Source of the DNA: Neobacillus novalis NBRC 102450
GTDB lineage: Bacteria; Bacillota; Bacilli; Bacillales; Cytobacillaceae
Assembly: GCF_001591805.1 (NCBI RefSeq)
Contig: NZ_BCVP01000007.1
Coordinates: 186,001 to 250,000, forward strand
Direction: 5' to 3'
Length of the DNA: 64,000 bases
In this document: positions 8,156 to 16,240 of the stretch, piece by piece
Layout of the letters: each line of letters opens with the position of its first letter
Numbering within the stretch: position 1 is the stretch's first letter
Made by a program: the position numbers and the translations under genes
Notes under the pieces: generated by a model
What the model saw: only the letters and a program-made list of their open reading frames with translations
What the model was told of the DNA's origin: nothing
The model's database searches: none

Positions 8156-8584
8156 TTATTGCCCGCTAGATAATAGTGCATGAGCAATTCCGACAAAGTA
8201 CTCAGATTCGCGAATAATATGATTTAAAACCACTTTTGCAGTATGATTACCGCTTACAGCTTGACTATGTGTTTTAATCTGTTCACATAATTGAATAAAA
8301 GACTCACTTTCCTGTAAGCAATAAGTAACAAGCTGTAGCACCTGTTGATACAATTGGTCCGATACTTGGGAACCAGAGCGAATCACAGATTCTATAAATC
8401 TTACAACCTGCTGGTGCGTTTCCCCAAGGGCTTGTTCCCACTTTTTCAAGGCATCGACAAACTCAGGCTCCAGTCCTGAGACCAGCTCTCTAATTACTAC
8501 TGTATGTTCCTCTTCTTGATGCTTCCAAAATTCAGCCTCATCTAAAATTCGCAGTGGCATTTGCGGACCATAGTAAAATTGCAT
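8156..8584 (-). CDS. DUF2935 (hemerythrin-like helical) protein
   Basis: A 142-residue, mostly helical protein starting LRILDEAEFWKHQEEEHTVVIRELV, the DUF2935 signature, with a His/Glu-rich face (HQEEEH) and a later HIIRESEYFVGIAH. The domain is known as a metal-binding four-helix bundle related to hemerythrin/ferritin-like folds. This copy has one repeat where longer members have two. No enzyme activity can be assigned. It is monocistronic, with its own terminator. Confidence 0.78.
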   Translation of the reverse strand: MQFYYGPQMPLRILDEAEFWKHQEEEHTVVIRELVSGLEPEFVDALKKWEQALGETHQQVVRFIESVIRSGSQVSDQLYQQVLQLVTYCLQESESFIQLCEQIKTHSQAVSGNHTAKVVLNHIIRESEYFVGIAHALLSSGQ

Positions 8585-8687
8585 AGATATCCCCCCATTA
8601 TCATATCACTTCAATGTATGGGATAAGCTATGAAAATATTCATCTGTTAAATCAAGTAACATCCTGTAGACAATCAAGGGAAGGTGT

Positions 8688-8693
8688 TATAAT
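8688..8693 (+). promoter_or_regulatory. -10 box for the AAA ATPase gene
   Basis: TATAAT 30 nt before the start codon. The best -35 candidates are weak: TGTAGA at 17 nt or TAGACA at 15 nt. Confidence 0.5.
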
Positions 8694-8722
8694 TATTAAA
8701 AATCGTAATGAGGTAGTAATTT

Positions 8723-9475
8723 ATGGAGCTTTTTAATGAACAATTTGTAAGAAGCATCAAATTAAAGAGAGAGGAAATCCCCTCTTTTAAAAAATATCCC
8801 TTTAACCTTCCTAGCTTGAAAACTTTAGATGAATTAAGCTTTCATCCAAATGTAACCTTCCTAATTGGGGAAAATGGGATGGGTAAATCAACCTTATTAG
8901 AAGCGATAGCAACTGCGTTAGGCTTCAATCCTGAAGGCGGATCGTTCAATTTTAATTTTTCAACCTATGATTCACATTCACCGCTTGGAGACTATCTTAA
9001 AGTAATCAAAGGGATTGAAAAACCGAGGGATGGGTTTTTCTTGCGGGCGGAAAGCTTTTACAATGTTGCTTCTAACATTGAGGAATTAGATCGTGAGGGG
9101 TTCGGTCCTCGAGTTATTGATTCCTTTGGAGGAGTTTCCCTTCATGAGCAGTCACACGGCGAGGCCTTCTTTGCGACGTTTCTTCACCGTTTTGGCGGCA
9201 ATGGAATATACATTTTAGATGAACCGGAAGCCGCACTCTCGCCGCTGCGGCAAATGTCGATGTTGACGAGGATCCATGATTTAGTGAACGAGAATTCTCA
9301 ATTTATCATTGCTACCCATTCGCCGATCATCATGGCATATCCAGAGGCTAGGATTTTTGAGTTCTCTGAGGAAGGTATTAACGAGCGCCGTCTTGAGGAA
9401 ACCAATCATTATCAAATCATGAAACAATTTTTCGTCGATAAAAATAGAATGCTCCATCATTTGTTAAATGGATAA
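8723..9475 (+). CDS. AAA-family ATPase with ABC-type cassette
   Basis: A 250-residue stand-alone ATPase of the SMC/RecF/ABC-like AAA_15/AAA_21 type. It shows Walker A GENGMGKST (about residues 49-57), an ABC signature-like SHGE, Walker B IYILDEPEAALS and the switch histidine in IIATHSPIIMAYP. There are no membrane segments and the coiled-coil arm is very short, so it is not a transporter subunit. Homologues occur as single genes (the E. coli YhaQ type is the comparison I would test) or beside nucleases; here no nuclease or toxin gene neighbours it. GAGG lies 9 nt upstream of the ATG. It is followed by a bidirectional terminator shared with speD. Confidence 0.82.
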   Translation: MELFNEQFVRSIKLKREEIPSFKKYPFNLPSLKTLDELSFHPNVTFLIGENGMGKSTLLEAIATALGFNPEGGSFNFNFSTYDSHSPLGDYLKVIKGIEKPRDGFFLRAESFYNVASNIEELDREGFGPRVIDSFGGVSLHEQSHGEAFFATFLHRFGGNGIYILDEPEAALSPLRQMSMLTRIHDLVNENSQFIIATHSPIIMAYPEARIFEFSEEGINERRLEETNHYQIMKQFFVDKNRMLHHLLNG

Positions 9476-9478
9476 ACA

Positions 9479-9508
9479 AAAAGAGCGCATTAACACCCGC
9501 GCTCTTTT
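9479..9508. terminator. bidirectional terminator between the ATPase gene and speD
   Basis: AAAAGAGCGC / GCGCTCTTTT stem, with U-tracts provided in both directions. Confidence 0.9.
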
Positions 9509-9509
9509 A

Positions 9510-10316
9510 TTAAACAATATTTTTCCCATAAAAAATTTCATCCATCTCTAACTTTAATCTCTCTGTTATTTCAATATGTTCATCCGGAGTTAGCTTGTCT
9601 TTTGTATAGCCAAACAAATAATTATTTAAATCGAATTCGCGCAGCTTGCATTTTGTGTGAAAAATATGCTCCTGATAAACATTAACATCAATCATATCGA
9701 ATAATTCGCTCACGTCTTCTGGGATGTAATTCTGAATGGAATTGATTTCATGGTCGATAAAAAGCTTGTGTCCCGATTTATCTCTTGTAAAACCACGGAC
9801 ACGATAATCGATTGTCATCACATCGGTTTCAAATGTACGAATTAAATAATGAAGTGCCTTAAGCGGCGAAATTTCACCGCAAGTTGAGACATCAATATCT
9901 GCCCGAAACGTACTAATCCCCTCATCAGGGTGGAATTCCGGGTAGGTATGAACAGTGATATGGCTCTTATCCAACTGCATCACCACTGATTCGGGAAGCG
10001 GACCAGGAGATTCCTCGAATGATTCTGAAGGAGCATTTGCCACAGGCCCTTCCGATACCAGCAATGTAACACTTGCCCCAGCAGGTTCAAAATCTTGGCT
10101 GGCCACATTTAAAACATGGGCACCAATGATATCTGAGACATGCCGTAAAATTTTCTGCAATCTTTCCCCACTGTATTCTTCATCAATATAGTTTAAATAA
10201 GCTTCCCGCTCTTCCCTTGTCCGTGTGAAACAAATATCATACATATTAAAGCTTAACGACTTCGTTAAGTTATTAAAGCCGTGTAATTCAATCGCCTGCT
10301 CGTGTGTAAGTTTCAT
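9510..10316 (-). CDS. speD: S-adenosylmethionine decarboxylase proenzyme (long, E. coli-type)
   Basis: Pyruvoyl enzyme making decarboxylated SAM, the aminopropyl donor for spermidine. It has 268 residues, matching the long SpeD class, whereas the B. subtilis enzyme (126 aa) is short, so this is a distinct lineage of the enzyme. The self-cleavage serine is in [13 protein letters not shown] (about residues 118-130). The later [23 protein letters not shown] contains the conserved cysteine, and [16 protein letters not shown] is typical of the long form. The gene stands alone; no spermidine synthase gene is nearby. Confidence 0.93.
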   Translation of the reverse strand: MKLTHEQAIELHGFNNLTKSLSFNMYDICFTRTREEREAYLNYIDEEYSGERLQKILRHVSDIIGAHVLNVASQDFEPAGASVTLLVSEGPVANAPSESFEESPGPLPESVVMQLDKSHITVHTYPEFHPDEGISTFRADIDVSTCGEISPLKALHYLIRTFETDVMTIDYRVRGFTRDKSGHKLFIDHEINSIQNYIPEDVSELFDMIDVNVYQEHIFHTKCKLREFDLNNYLFGYTKDKLTPDEHIEITERLKLEMDEIFYGKNIV

Positions 10317-10470
10317 GACAGTTCCCCCTTCATAGCCTAAACCTATTTAGCTTTTATAGTACCCATTGTTATACCTGGTTACTTATTTTTTCAAAAAGAA
10401 CGCTTTACTGGACTGATAAACCAAAAATTGGTGTTATACTAATAGTATCCCCTTGAAAGTAGGTGTACCA

Positions 10471-11031
10471 ATGAGCTTACCTCAAGATCATCTGATAAAA
10501 CTTGAAGAATTTTATAAAATGCGTGAAGAAACGGACAAACTAATCGAATACATCGATGGCAATGTGTTTATGTCACCTTCACCTTCTACAAAACATCAAC
10601 GCGTTTCGAGCCGGCTCCATGTAAAACTGTTCCATTTTTTGGAAGGAAAAAGTTGCGAAGTATTCCCCGCACCGTTTGATATCGAACTCCATCGCGAAAA
10701 TATGGAAGGGAACAAAATCATCATCCCTGACTTATCTGTGATATGCGATAAAAGCGGGTTGACGGAGAATAGGTATGTCGGTGCTCCTGCATTAATCATG
10801 GAAATATTAAGCCCTTCCAATCAGTCTCATGATTTAGTCTTTAAGTTGAACCTTTATATGCAATACGGTGTTAGAGAATATTGGATTATCAACCCAATGC
10901 TAAATACTATCCAAGCTTATGTTTTAGACTCAGAAGGTCAATATCAGCAATTGGATGTCTTAAAGGAAAAAGGAATATTGAAGTCAGCGGTTTTAGAAGG
11001 ATTAGAGGTTTCATTGGAAGAGATTTTCTAA
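10471..11031 (+). CDS. Uma2-family (DUF820) PD-(D/E)XK nuclease-like protein
   Basis: A 186-residue protein of the Uma2 family, a restriction-endonuclease-like fold common in cyanobacteria and present in bacilli; function is not established. Core residues are visible: IEYIDGNVFMSPSPSTKHQ at the N-terminus, the active-site Asp in IIPDLSVI, Glu and following strand in PALIMEILSPSN, and the downstream DLVFKLNLYMQYGVREYWIINP with the catalytic-type Lys. The ATG at 10471 is preceded by AGTAGGTG at good spacing; the upstream in-frame TTG (10453) lacks a site. It is a single gene with a strong terminator. Confidence 0.86.
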   Translation: MSLPQDHLIKLEEFYKMREETDKLIEYIDGNVFMSPSPSTKHQRVSSRLHVKLFHFLEGKSCEVFPAPFDIELHRENMEGNKIIIPDLSVICDKSGLTENRYVGAPALIMEILSPSNQSHDLVFKLNLYMQYGVREYWIINPMLNTIQAYVLDSEGQYQQLDVLKEKGILKSAVLEGLEVSLEEIF

Positions 11032-11066
11032 GCAAAGTATCAAATTTAGATACTTTGCTTTTTTTC
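11031..11066 (+). terminator. terminator of the Uma2 gene
   Basis: AGCAAAGTATC / GATACTTTGCT stem, 7-nt loop, then a seven-T run. The stop codon is part of the stem base. Confidence 0.92.
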
Positions 11067-11138
11067 ATAATATTTCACCCATTATTGAAGAAATTAAAAA
11101 TGAGGTGAAATTACCCATCCACCTAAGGATTACGGTGA

Positions 11139-11344
11139 TTACTCCCCATTTACTTGCCGACAGCTCGTAAGTTAACATGGCTGCGATTCAAGGACCTCGC
11201 GGATTAGCAAAGGGATTTGTGGATTGCAGACGAAAACGGTCAAAATTCAGGATTAAAAATATTGGCGGATATGATTTTTTTGAAGAACAACACGAATAAC
11301 CATCTTATTTATAATAATTATAATTTAGTATTGATTATAAAATA
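11139..11344 (+). pseudogene. possible decayed coding remnant before dps
   Basis: The 324-base gap before dps has no intact gene. In the frame of 11139 a protein-like stretch runs YLPTARKLTWLRFKDLAD, then a single TAG, then QRDLWIADENGQN and GLKILADMIFLKNN. The codon pattern on both sides of the stop looks coding, which suggests a fragment of a broken gene, but I cannot name the family and there is no ribosome binding site. A 40-codon ATG frame at 11177-11299 overlaps in another frame and is less convincing. This is a weak call. Confidence 0.25.
11309..11340 (+). promoter_or_regulatory. tandem PerR boxes upstream of dps
   Basis: Box 1 (11309-11323) reads TTATAATAATTATAA, an exact match to the known Bacillus PerR consensus TTATAATNATTATAA. 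Box 2 (11326-11340) reads TAGTATTGATTATAA and matches 12 of 14 fixed positions. Box 2 covers the -35 hexamer. This predicts peroxide-inducible, PerR-repressed transcription, as known for mrgA. Confidence 0.85.
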
Positions 11345-11358
11345 ATATATGATATAAT
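11331..11358 (+). promoter_or_regulatory. sigma-A promoter of dps
   Basis: TTGATT (11331-11336), 16-nt spacer, TATAAT (11353-11358), 32 nt before the ATG. Confidence 0.75.
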
Positions 11359-11390
11359 TAATTTAGATAAGAAATTAGGAGGAATGTTAC

Positions 11391-11825
11391 ATGACACTCG
11401 AACAAGTACTTAATCAACAAATTGCAAACTGGACCGTATTATACACGAAATTACATCAGTTTCACTGGTATGTGAAAGGACCTCACTTCTTTACCTTACA
11501 TGTAAAATTTGAAGAACTTTATAATGAAGCAGCTGCCACAATCGATGAATTCGCAGAACAATTACTAGCTAATGGCGGCAGCCCGATTTCCACTTTAAAA
11601 GAATCGCTTCAATTAGCAACGATTGAAGAATCAAATGATAAATTAACAGCAGAAGAGATGGTTCAGGCAGTGGTCAATGACTTTTCTTTAATCATTACTG
11701 AATTAAAAACGGGAATGGAAGTCGCCGAACAAAATAACGACGAAGTTACCAGCGATATGTTCCTCGGCCTAATTGGCAAACTTACTAAACATAACTGGAT
11801 GTTAAAATCATTCCTGAATGCATAA
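11391..11825 (+). CDS. dps: Dps/MrgA-type ferritin-like DNA-protection protein
   Basis: A 144-residue Dps-family protein that oxidises and stores iron with peroxide and may coat DNA. The ferroxidase site is visible: LHQFHWYVKGPHFFTLHVKFEELY (both conserved histidines and the first acidic residue) and TIDEFAEQLLANGG (DEXXE-type ligands). The terminal KHNWMLKSFLNA is typical of the family. AGGAGG lies close upstream of the ATG. Regulation by PerR is predicted from two boxes at its promoter. MrgA is the closest named B. subtilis homologue by regulation; the family has several paralogues, so the symbol is generic. Confidence 0.93.
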   Translation: MTLEQVLNQQIANWTVLYTKLHQFHWYVKGPHFFTLHVKFEELYNEAAATIDEFAEQLLANGGSPISTLKESLQLATIEESNDKLTAEEMVQAVVNDFSLIITELKTGMEVAEQNNDEVTSDMFLGLIGKLTKHNWMLKSFLNA

Positions 11826-11843
11826 TAAATACAATAGCGTTTT

Positions 11844-11875
11844 AAAGGACAAGGCTTCATGCTTTGTCCTTTTTA
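11844..11875 (+). terminator. terminator of dps
   Basis: AAAGGACAAGGC / GCTTTGTCCTTT stem with loop TTCAT and a run of T. Confidence 0.9.
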
Positions 11876-11951
11876 ATTTTTTTAAAAATAATTTAGATGT
11901 TAATGATGTTTTTGTTATGATAAAGGCAAGAAATTTAAGGAGGATTGGATT

Positions 11952-13223
11952 GTGAAGAAAACCTTGTGGATGATTCTGTTCTTTTCTTCCATCATAGTAA
12001 CAGCATGTGTTTCTGAAAAACCACACGACAGTAAGAACCTACCACCAAAAGAAAATGCCATACAGCCTAAGGAAGTAAACCGACCCACTTCACAGCTGCT
12101 TACTGAAATCATGGATTTGGCTAAGAAAGGAACGGTTAAGGACTGTCCATTTAATGTACTTGATAGCATTATGGAACAGGTAAAAACGGAATGGGGTGAT
12201 CCCGATACAGTCGATCAAGCAGGTCTTGGCTTCTATGCTACTTTTAATAAAAAGAAAATAGTTCTAGGTTACAACAAGGCAGGCGAAATTTTCGATGTCC
12301 GCTCTTATGCGAGTGATATGAAGGATGTATCCGAGCAGATGATTGTAAAGGCATTCGGACAGCCAGCAGAGATAAAGAACAACAACAATGAAAATATATA
12401 TGTTTATGGGACGGGCCATGACATTCAATTAAAAATAATCATTCCGAAAAGCAGCAAGACCATCGATCATATTTCCGTTTTTAATCCTAAACGCGCAGAA
12501 TCGACAGGTGATTATATTCTAGATATTAAAGGATCATCAAATAAATTAACCGACTCAGCATGGGCATCGATGCAGAAATGGCGGAAGGATATTGTTCTTT
12601 TTGCGAAAAATCAAGAAAATGTGTTTATTAATGGCCCAAATAAAAAGAAAGTTGCCCTAACATTTGATGATGGCCCGGATGAAGTCATCACACCTGCCAT
12701 CATTGATATTTTAGCTGCCCATCATGTTAAGGGAAATTTCTTTTTTATAGGAAGTAGAGTTAAAGAGCACCCGGAAGTTGTTATGGAGGCATTCAAACAA
12801 GGAAACCTAGTCCTAAACCACAGCTATCATCACCTTGAATTAACGAAGTTAAATAAAGAAGCTGTTCGCAAGGAAATTACCGATACTGGCCAGGCGATAA
12901 AATCTGTTACCGGAAAAGAACCCGCCATCATTCGGACCCCCTATGGCGATACGAATACGGATGTAGCAGCGATTTCAAAACAAGAGGGTTATTCCATTGT
13001 CCTTTGGTCAATTGACACTTTAGATTGGTCACAAAAGGATTCCAAAAATATCGTTAATAATGTGCTGGCAAATGTTCGAAATGGCGACATTATCTTAATG
13101 CACTCTGATTCCGATAAAGGTGAGACCAAAAAAGCTTTACCACTTTTAATCGAGGAATTGCAAAAAAGGAATTTTGAAATTGTTGACTTGCAAGATTTGT
13201 TGAATATTAAAGGATATCAATAA
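11952..13223 (+). CDS. lipoprotein with YjgB-like (DUF4309) domain fused to NodB polysaccharide deacetylase
   Basis: Exported lipoprotein of 423 residues. The signal peptide ends in the lipobox IVTAC (Cys19). Residues about 50-185 resemble the YjgB/DUF4309 domain (LLTEIMDLAKKGTVKDCPF, VKTEWGDPD, GEIFDVRSY). Residues about 234-415 are a NodB homology domain: LTFDDGPDE (catalytic and metal Asp), NHSYHH (metal histidines), IIRTPYGDTN, LWSIDTLDW and IILMHSDS. It would remove N-acetyl groups from a cell-wall polymer such as peptidoglycan or chitin-like glycan outside the membrane. The start is GTG with AAGGAGG 8 nt upstream. The domain pairing is unusual to me; substrate unknown. Confidence 0.88.
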   Translation: MKKTLWMILFFSSIIVTACVSEKPHDSKNLPPKENAIQPKEVNRPTSQLLTEIMDLAKKGTVKDCPFNVLDSIMEQVKTEWGDPDTVDQAGLGFYATFNKKKIVLGYNKAGEIFDVRSYASDMKDVSEQMIVKAFGQPAEIKNNNNENIYVYGTGHDIQLKIIIPKSSKTIDHISVFNPKRAESTGDYILDIKGSSNKLTDSAWASMQKWRKDIVLFAKNQENVFINGPNKKKVALTFDDGPDEVITPAIIDILAAHHVKGNFFFIGSRVKEHPEVVMEAFKQGNLVLNHSYHHLELTKLNKEAVRKEITDTGQAIKSVTGKEPAIIRTPYGDTNTDVAAISKQEGYSIVLWSIDTLDWSQKDSKNIVNNVLANVRNGDIILMHSDSDKGETKKALPLLIEELQKRNFEIVDLQDLLNIKGYQ

Positions 13224-13239
13224 CTAAAAAATGAAAAAA

Positions 13240-13425
13240 GCGGAGATTTTCCGGTTAGTCCGCAGAATGAGCCTGGTTTGGGGGATATAAGCGGAGACTT
13301 TCCGATTAAGCAAAGAAAAATTACCTATTTTCACGTTTTTCGAGTCAATAGTCGGAATCCTTCCGTCTATTTAAGCTTTTTTCAGTGTGATTTCCTAATT
13401 AAGAGAAATTTCTCCGCTTATTTTT
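13240..13425. repeat. intergenic palindromic repeat array (AGCGGAGA-TTTCCG family)
   Basis: The 415-base gap 13224-13638 has no convincing gene. It contains four related short palindromic units: AGCGGAGATTTTCCGGTTAG (13240-13259), AGCGGAGACTTTCCGATTAA (from 13290), TAGTCGGAATCCTTCCGTCT (from 13349) and AGAGAAATTTCTCCGCTTAT (from 13402, reverse sense). Starts are spaced 50-60 bases. An open frame of 76 codons (13278-13508) crosses the array but lacks codon structure and a ribosome binding site. Confidence 0.65.
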
Positions 13426-13489
13426 CAAACCTTGCTGATTCCTCATCTGGGTCCGCTCTTTTATGGTTGGCGGGAGCAAAAATAGATAT

Positions 13490-13519
13490 TAAAAAAGGCT
13501 CAGTATAGTGAACTGAGCC
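13490..13519. terminator. terminator between the deacetylase gene and the pseudouridine synthase gene
   Basis: GGCTCAGT / ACTGAGCC stem. The minus strand gives TTTTTTAA and the plus strand ATTTATTTTTA, so it may serve both directions. Confidence 0.7.
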
Positions 13520-13638
13520 ATTTATTTTTAAATGCAAAAACAGATACAAAATGCAATACAAATTGGGATGCATTTTCGGGTTTTGCGACAGGAAACGGAA
13601 CCCGTTGCTATGTTAAGCTGCTTTTTCATAAAAATTCT

Positions 13639-14358
13639 CTATTTTACTTGATAATCTCTTAATAATTCTACTTCTTCGCCGGTCAATTCCCGGTATTCAC
13701 CGAGCTCAAGGGTTTCGTCCAACGGCAGAGGTCCCATGGAAATCCGCTGTAGGTAGACAACACTTTTTCCAACCGCTTCGAACATCCTTTTCACCTGATG
13801 AAATTTACCTTCGGTGATGGTTAGCTCAATATCAGAACGAATCCCCGATTTCAAGATTTTCAATTCGCCAGGCTTGGTTTCATAACCGTCGTCCAAGGTT
13901 ACCCCTTCTGCAAATGCCTCAACGTCTGCCGCGTCCACTTCCCCATCAATCACCGCAAAGTACGTTTTCGGGACATGCTTTTTCGGAGAAAGCAAACGAT
14001 GAGCTAATTGACCATCATTCGTAATTAGTAACAAGCCTTCTGTGTCCTTGTCCAACCGGCCAACAGGAAACGGCTCATACACCTGATCCTCCATCTCCAA
14101 TAAATCGATGACGGTTTCACAGGAGTTATCTTCTGTCGCTGACAATACCCCTTGTGGCTTGTTCATCATCAGATAGATGAATTCTTTGTATTCAACAACT
14201 TCGCCATTTAAGGCGACGGTTTGTGTTGCAGTATCGACGTGCTGCTTGGCATCCTTAACCACGACATCATCTACTTTAACGGCCCCGCTTTTCAGCAGCT
14301 GCTTCACTTCCTTGCGGCTGCCGTAACCGAGATTTGCCAGCATTTTATCAATTCTCAA
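13639..14358 (-). CDS. RsuA-family 16S rRNA pseudouridine synthase
   Basis: Cytoplasmic enzyme that isomerises a uridine in small-subunit rRNA (U516-type) to pseudouridine; 239 residues. An S4 RNA-binding domain opens the protein (MRIDKMLANLGYGSRKEVKQLLKSG in outline), followed by MNKPQGVLSA and the catalytic Asp in PVGRLDKDTEGLLL. The late ITEGKFHQVKRMFEAVG is the family motif III. It lies 29 nt downstream of the flippase gene on the same strand, probably one operon. The B. subtilis counterpart by position is YtzG, but RluB-like activity cannot be excluded. Confidence 0.92.
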   Translation of the reverse strand: MRIDKMLANLGYGSRKEVKQLLKSGAVKVDDVVVKDAKQHVDTATQTVALNGEVVEYKEFIYLMMNKPQGVLSATEDNSCETVIDLLEMEDQVYEPFPVGRLDKDTEGLLLITNDGQLAHRLLSPKKHVPKTYFAVIDGEVDAADVEAFAEGVTLDDGYETKPGELKILKSGIRSDIELTITEGKFHQVKRMFEAVGKSVVYLQRISMGPLPLDETLELGEYRELTGEEVELLRDYQVK

Positions 14359-14387
14359 TGATAATCCCCCTTATTTTAAGAAGATTT

Positions 14388-15998
14388 TCAGGTGCGAAGT
14401 CTTAATTTTTGCTTTAAGCGAACAACCCGGTCCCCAAATAATCGGTCGACGAGTCCTGATTTTAATCCTAGGTAAAAATAGATACTCGCACCTGCTCCAG
14501 CACTTACTAGGATAATCAAGACCGATTGCCCCTTTGATGCTGGTGAAAGAAATAGCGAAAGAAATTTATAGACAAGCTCTGTCCCCGCCCACATCAATCC
14601 TGCAAAAATCACGATTAGTAAGCTCCGTCTCCAAACAAGACGGAATTGGTAACGCGAAAACGTTTTAATAACAATCAAATTAATAATAATTGCTACCGAG
14701 TAGCCAAGTGCTGTTGCTAAAACGGCCCCTCTTGTTTCGAACATTTTTATTAGCGGGATATTTAAAGCGAGTTTTACTAATAAACCAACAAGTAAGCTTA
14801 AGATGGTAAAGCGCTGTTCATTGATACCCTGCAGAATGGCAGCTGTTACTGCGTACAAGGAAAATAAAATCGCAACCGGAGCATAGGCGCCTAATACTTG
14901 TGTTCCAAGTACATCATGCTCATAAAAGGCTGTGTAAACTGGTTCGGCCAATAGGGACAATCCAATCGCGGCCGGTAATGTTAAATACAATAAGACTTGA
15001 AATGTTTGGTTTAACTGCCGGTTCATACTTTGACGATCATTCTCAACAAATGCTTTTGTAATGCTTGGTACCAGCGTTAAGGAAAAGGCCGTCGCGAGTG
15101 AGACGGGAATAATAACTATTTTATGTGATTCGAAATTCAATATCCCAAATGCAACATCCGCAAAACTCTTATTCATCCCCATTTCCTTCAAAGCCCTTGT
15201 CAAGGTAAATTGGTCAATAAATTGAAAGAGTGGATTGGCTATCCCGACAAACACGAATGGTGCTGCGTATATAAAAATCTCTTTATAAATTTCCTTTAAC
15301 GAGATATCGATGCTGCCTTTATCATGTTCTAAAAGCTGATCCAAATATGGTTTTCTTTTGTACCAATACCAAAATAAAACAAACAAGCCGCCGATAGCAC
15401 CAATAAAGGCAGCAAAAGTTGCGACACTAACCGCAGATACAATTGTTCCATTTAAAAATTTCAGGACAACGTAGGCACCGGCAAGCGTGAAAATAATCCG
15501 GACGATTTGTTCCACGACCTGTGACACAGCAGACGGTCCCATCGATTGATGTCCTTGAAAATATCCCCTGATTAAACTCATAAATGGCACAACAATCAAA
15601 GCGAAACTAACAGATCTTATGACTGTAATAACACTTGCCAAGTCTTTTTTATCAGGATGACTCATCTCTGCTAGCAACGGTGCCGCTGAAAACATGACAA
15701 GAAAGGCTGCAATTCCCGTAAATAGCATGACCATTATTCCCGATTTAAATAGTTTTCGGCCAACGGCATATTCCTCTAGGGCATTATATTTTGAAATAAA
15801 CTTTGACACTGCGAGCGGTACACCAGCCGTGGCAACACTAATAAAAATTGTATAAGGGACATACGAGTAGGAGTAAAGCTGTGTCCCATGTTTTCCGACA
15901 ATTTGATAAAATGGAATAACGTAAATTAAGCCGATAACCTTTGATAGGATCGTTCCAAAGGTTAAGATAAATGTTCCTCTTAAAAGCTTAGACTGCAT
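14388..15998 (-). CDS. murJ: lipid II flippase MurJ (YtgP; MOP-superfamily exporter)
   Basis: A 536-residue membrane protein with about 14 hydrophobic segments, of the polysaccharide-transport/MOP family. It starts LLRGTFILTFGTILSKVIGLIYVIPF, the diagnostic first helix. YtgP of B. subtilis was shown to be the MurJ that moves lipid II across the membrane, and this protein has the same length, family and position upstream of an rsuA-type gene. SpoVB-like and teichoic flippases are paralogues of similar appearance, so the symbol is a family-plus-context inference. Confidence 0.83.
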   Translation of the reverse strand: MQSKLLRGTFILTFGTILSKVIGLIYVIPFYQIVGKHGTQLYSYSYVPYTIFISVATAGVPLAVSKFISKYNALEEYAVGRKLFKSGIMVMLFTGIAAFLVMFSAAPLLAEMSHPDKKDLASVITVIRSVSFALIVVPFMSLIRGYFQGHQSMGPSAVSQVVEQIVRIIFTLAGAYVVLKFLNGTIVSAVSVATFAAFIGAIGGLFVLFWYWYKRKPYLDQLLEHDKGSIDISLKEIYKEIFIYAAPFVFVGIANPLFQFIDQFTLTRALKEMGMNKSFADVAFGILNFESHKIVIIPVSLATAFSLTLVPSITKAFVENDRQSMNRQLNQTFQVLLYLTLPAAIGLSLLAEPVYTAFYEHDVLGTQVLGAYAPVAILFSLYAVTAAILQGINEQRFTILSLLVGLLVKLALNIPLIKMFETRGAVLATALGYSVAIIINLIVIKTFSRYQFRLVWRRSLLIVIFAGLMWAGTELVYKFLSLFLSPASKGQSVLIILVSAGAGASIYFYLGLKSGLVDRLFGDRVVRLKQKLRLRT

Positions 15999-16018
15999 AA
16001 AATCCCTTCCTATTTCGA

Positions 16019-16043
16019 AAAGCGCAAGCGCCTCATCAAGTAA
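16019..16043. repeat. AGCGCAAGCGCC dispersed element
   Basis: AAAAGCGCAAGCGCCTCATC immediately upstream of the flippase gene. AGCGCAAGCGCC is a motif I recognise as recurring between genes in Bacillus genomes. Only one copy is in this window. Confidence 0.45.
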
Positions 16044-16240
16044 ATTCGACTATTTTTGCACACTATTGTAGTGTACAACTCTTTTCCTTTTGATGCTACT
16101 AACAATCCTAAAAAATTTATTAAAAATTGTTGACTATCTGTTTTGTTTTCAGTACGGGCTGAAATGGTTATAATGGAATAATTGGTATAAACACCATTAG
16201 GTTACCGATAAAAATGAATGAACATAAAGTTGGTGCAAAT

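Noticed and set aside
11177..11299. 40-codon ATG frame before dps
   Set aside because: No ribosome binding site and no recognisable product. The overlapping frame with an internal stop looks more protein-like, and both are weak.
13278..13508. 76-codon open frame through the palindromic array
   Set aside because: It is made of repeat sequence, has no ribosome binding site and ends in a terminator stem.
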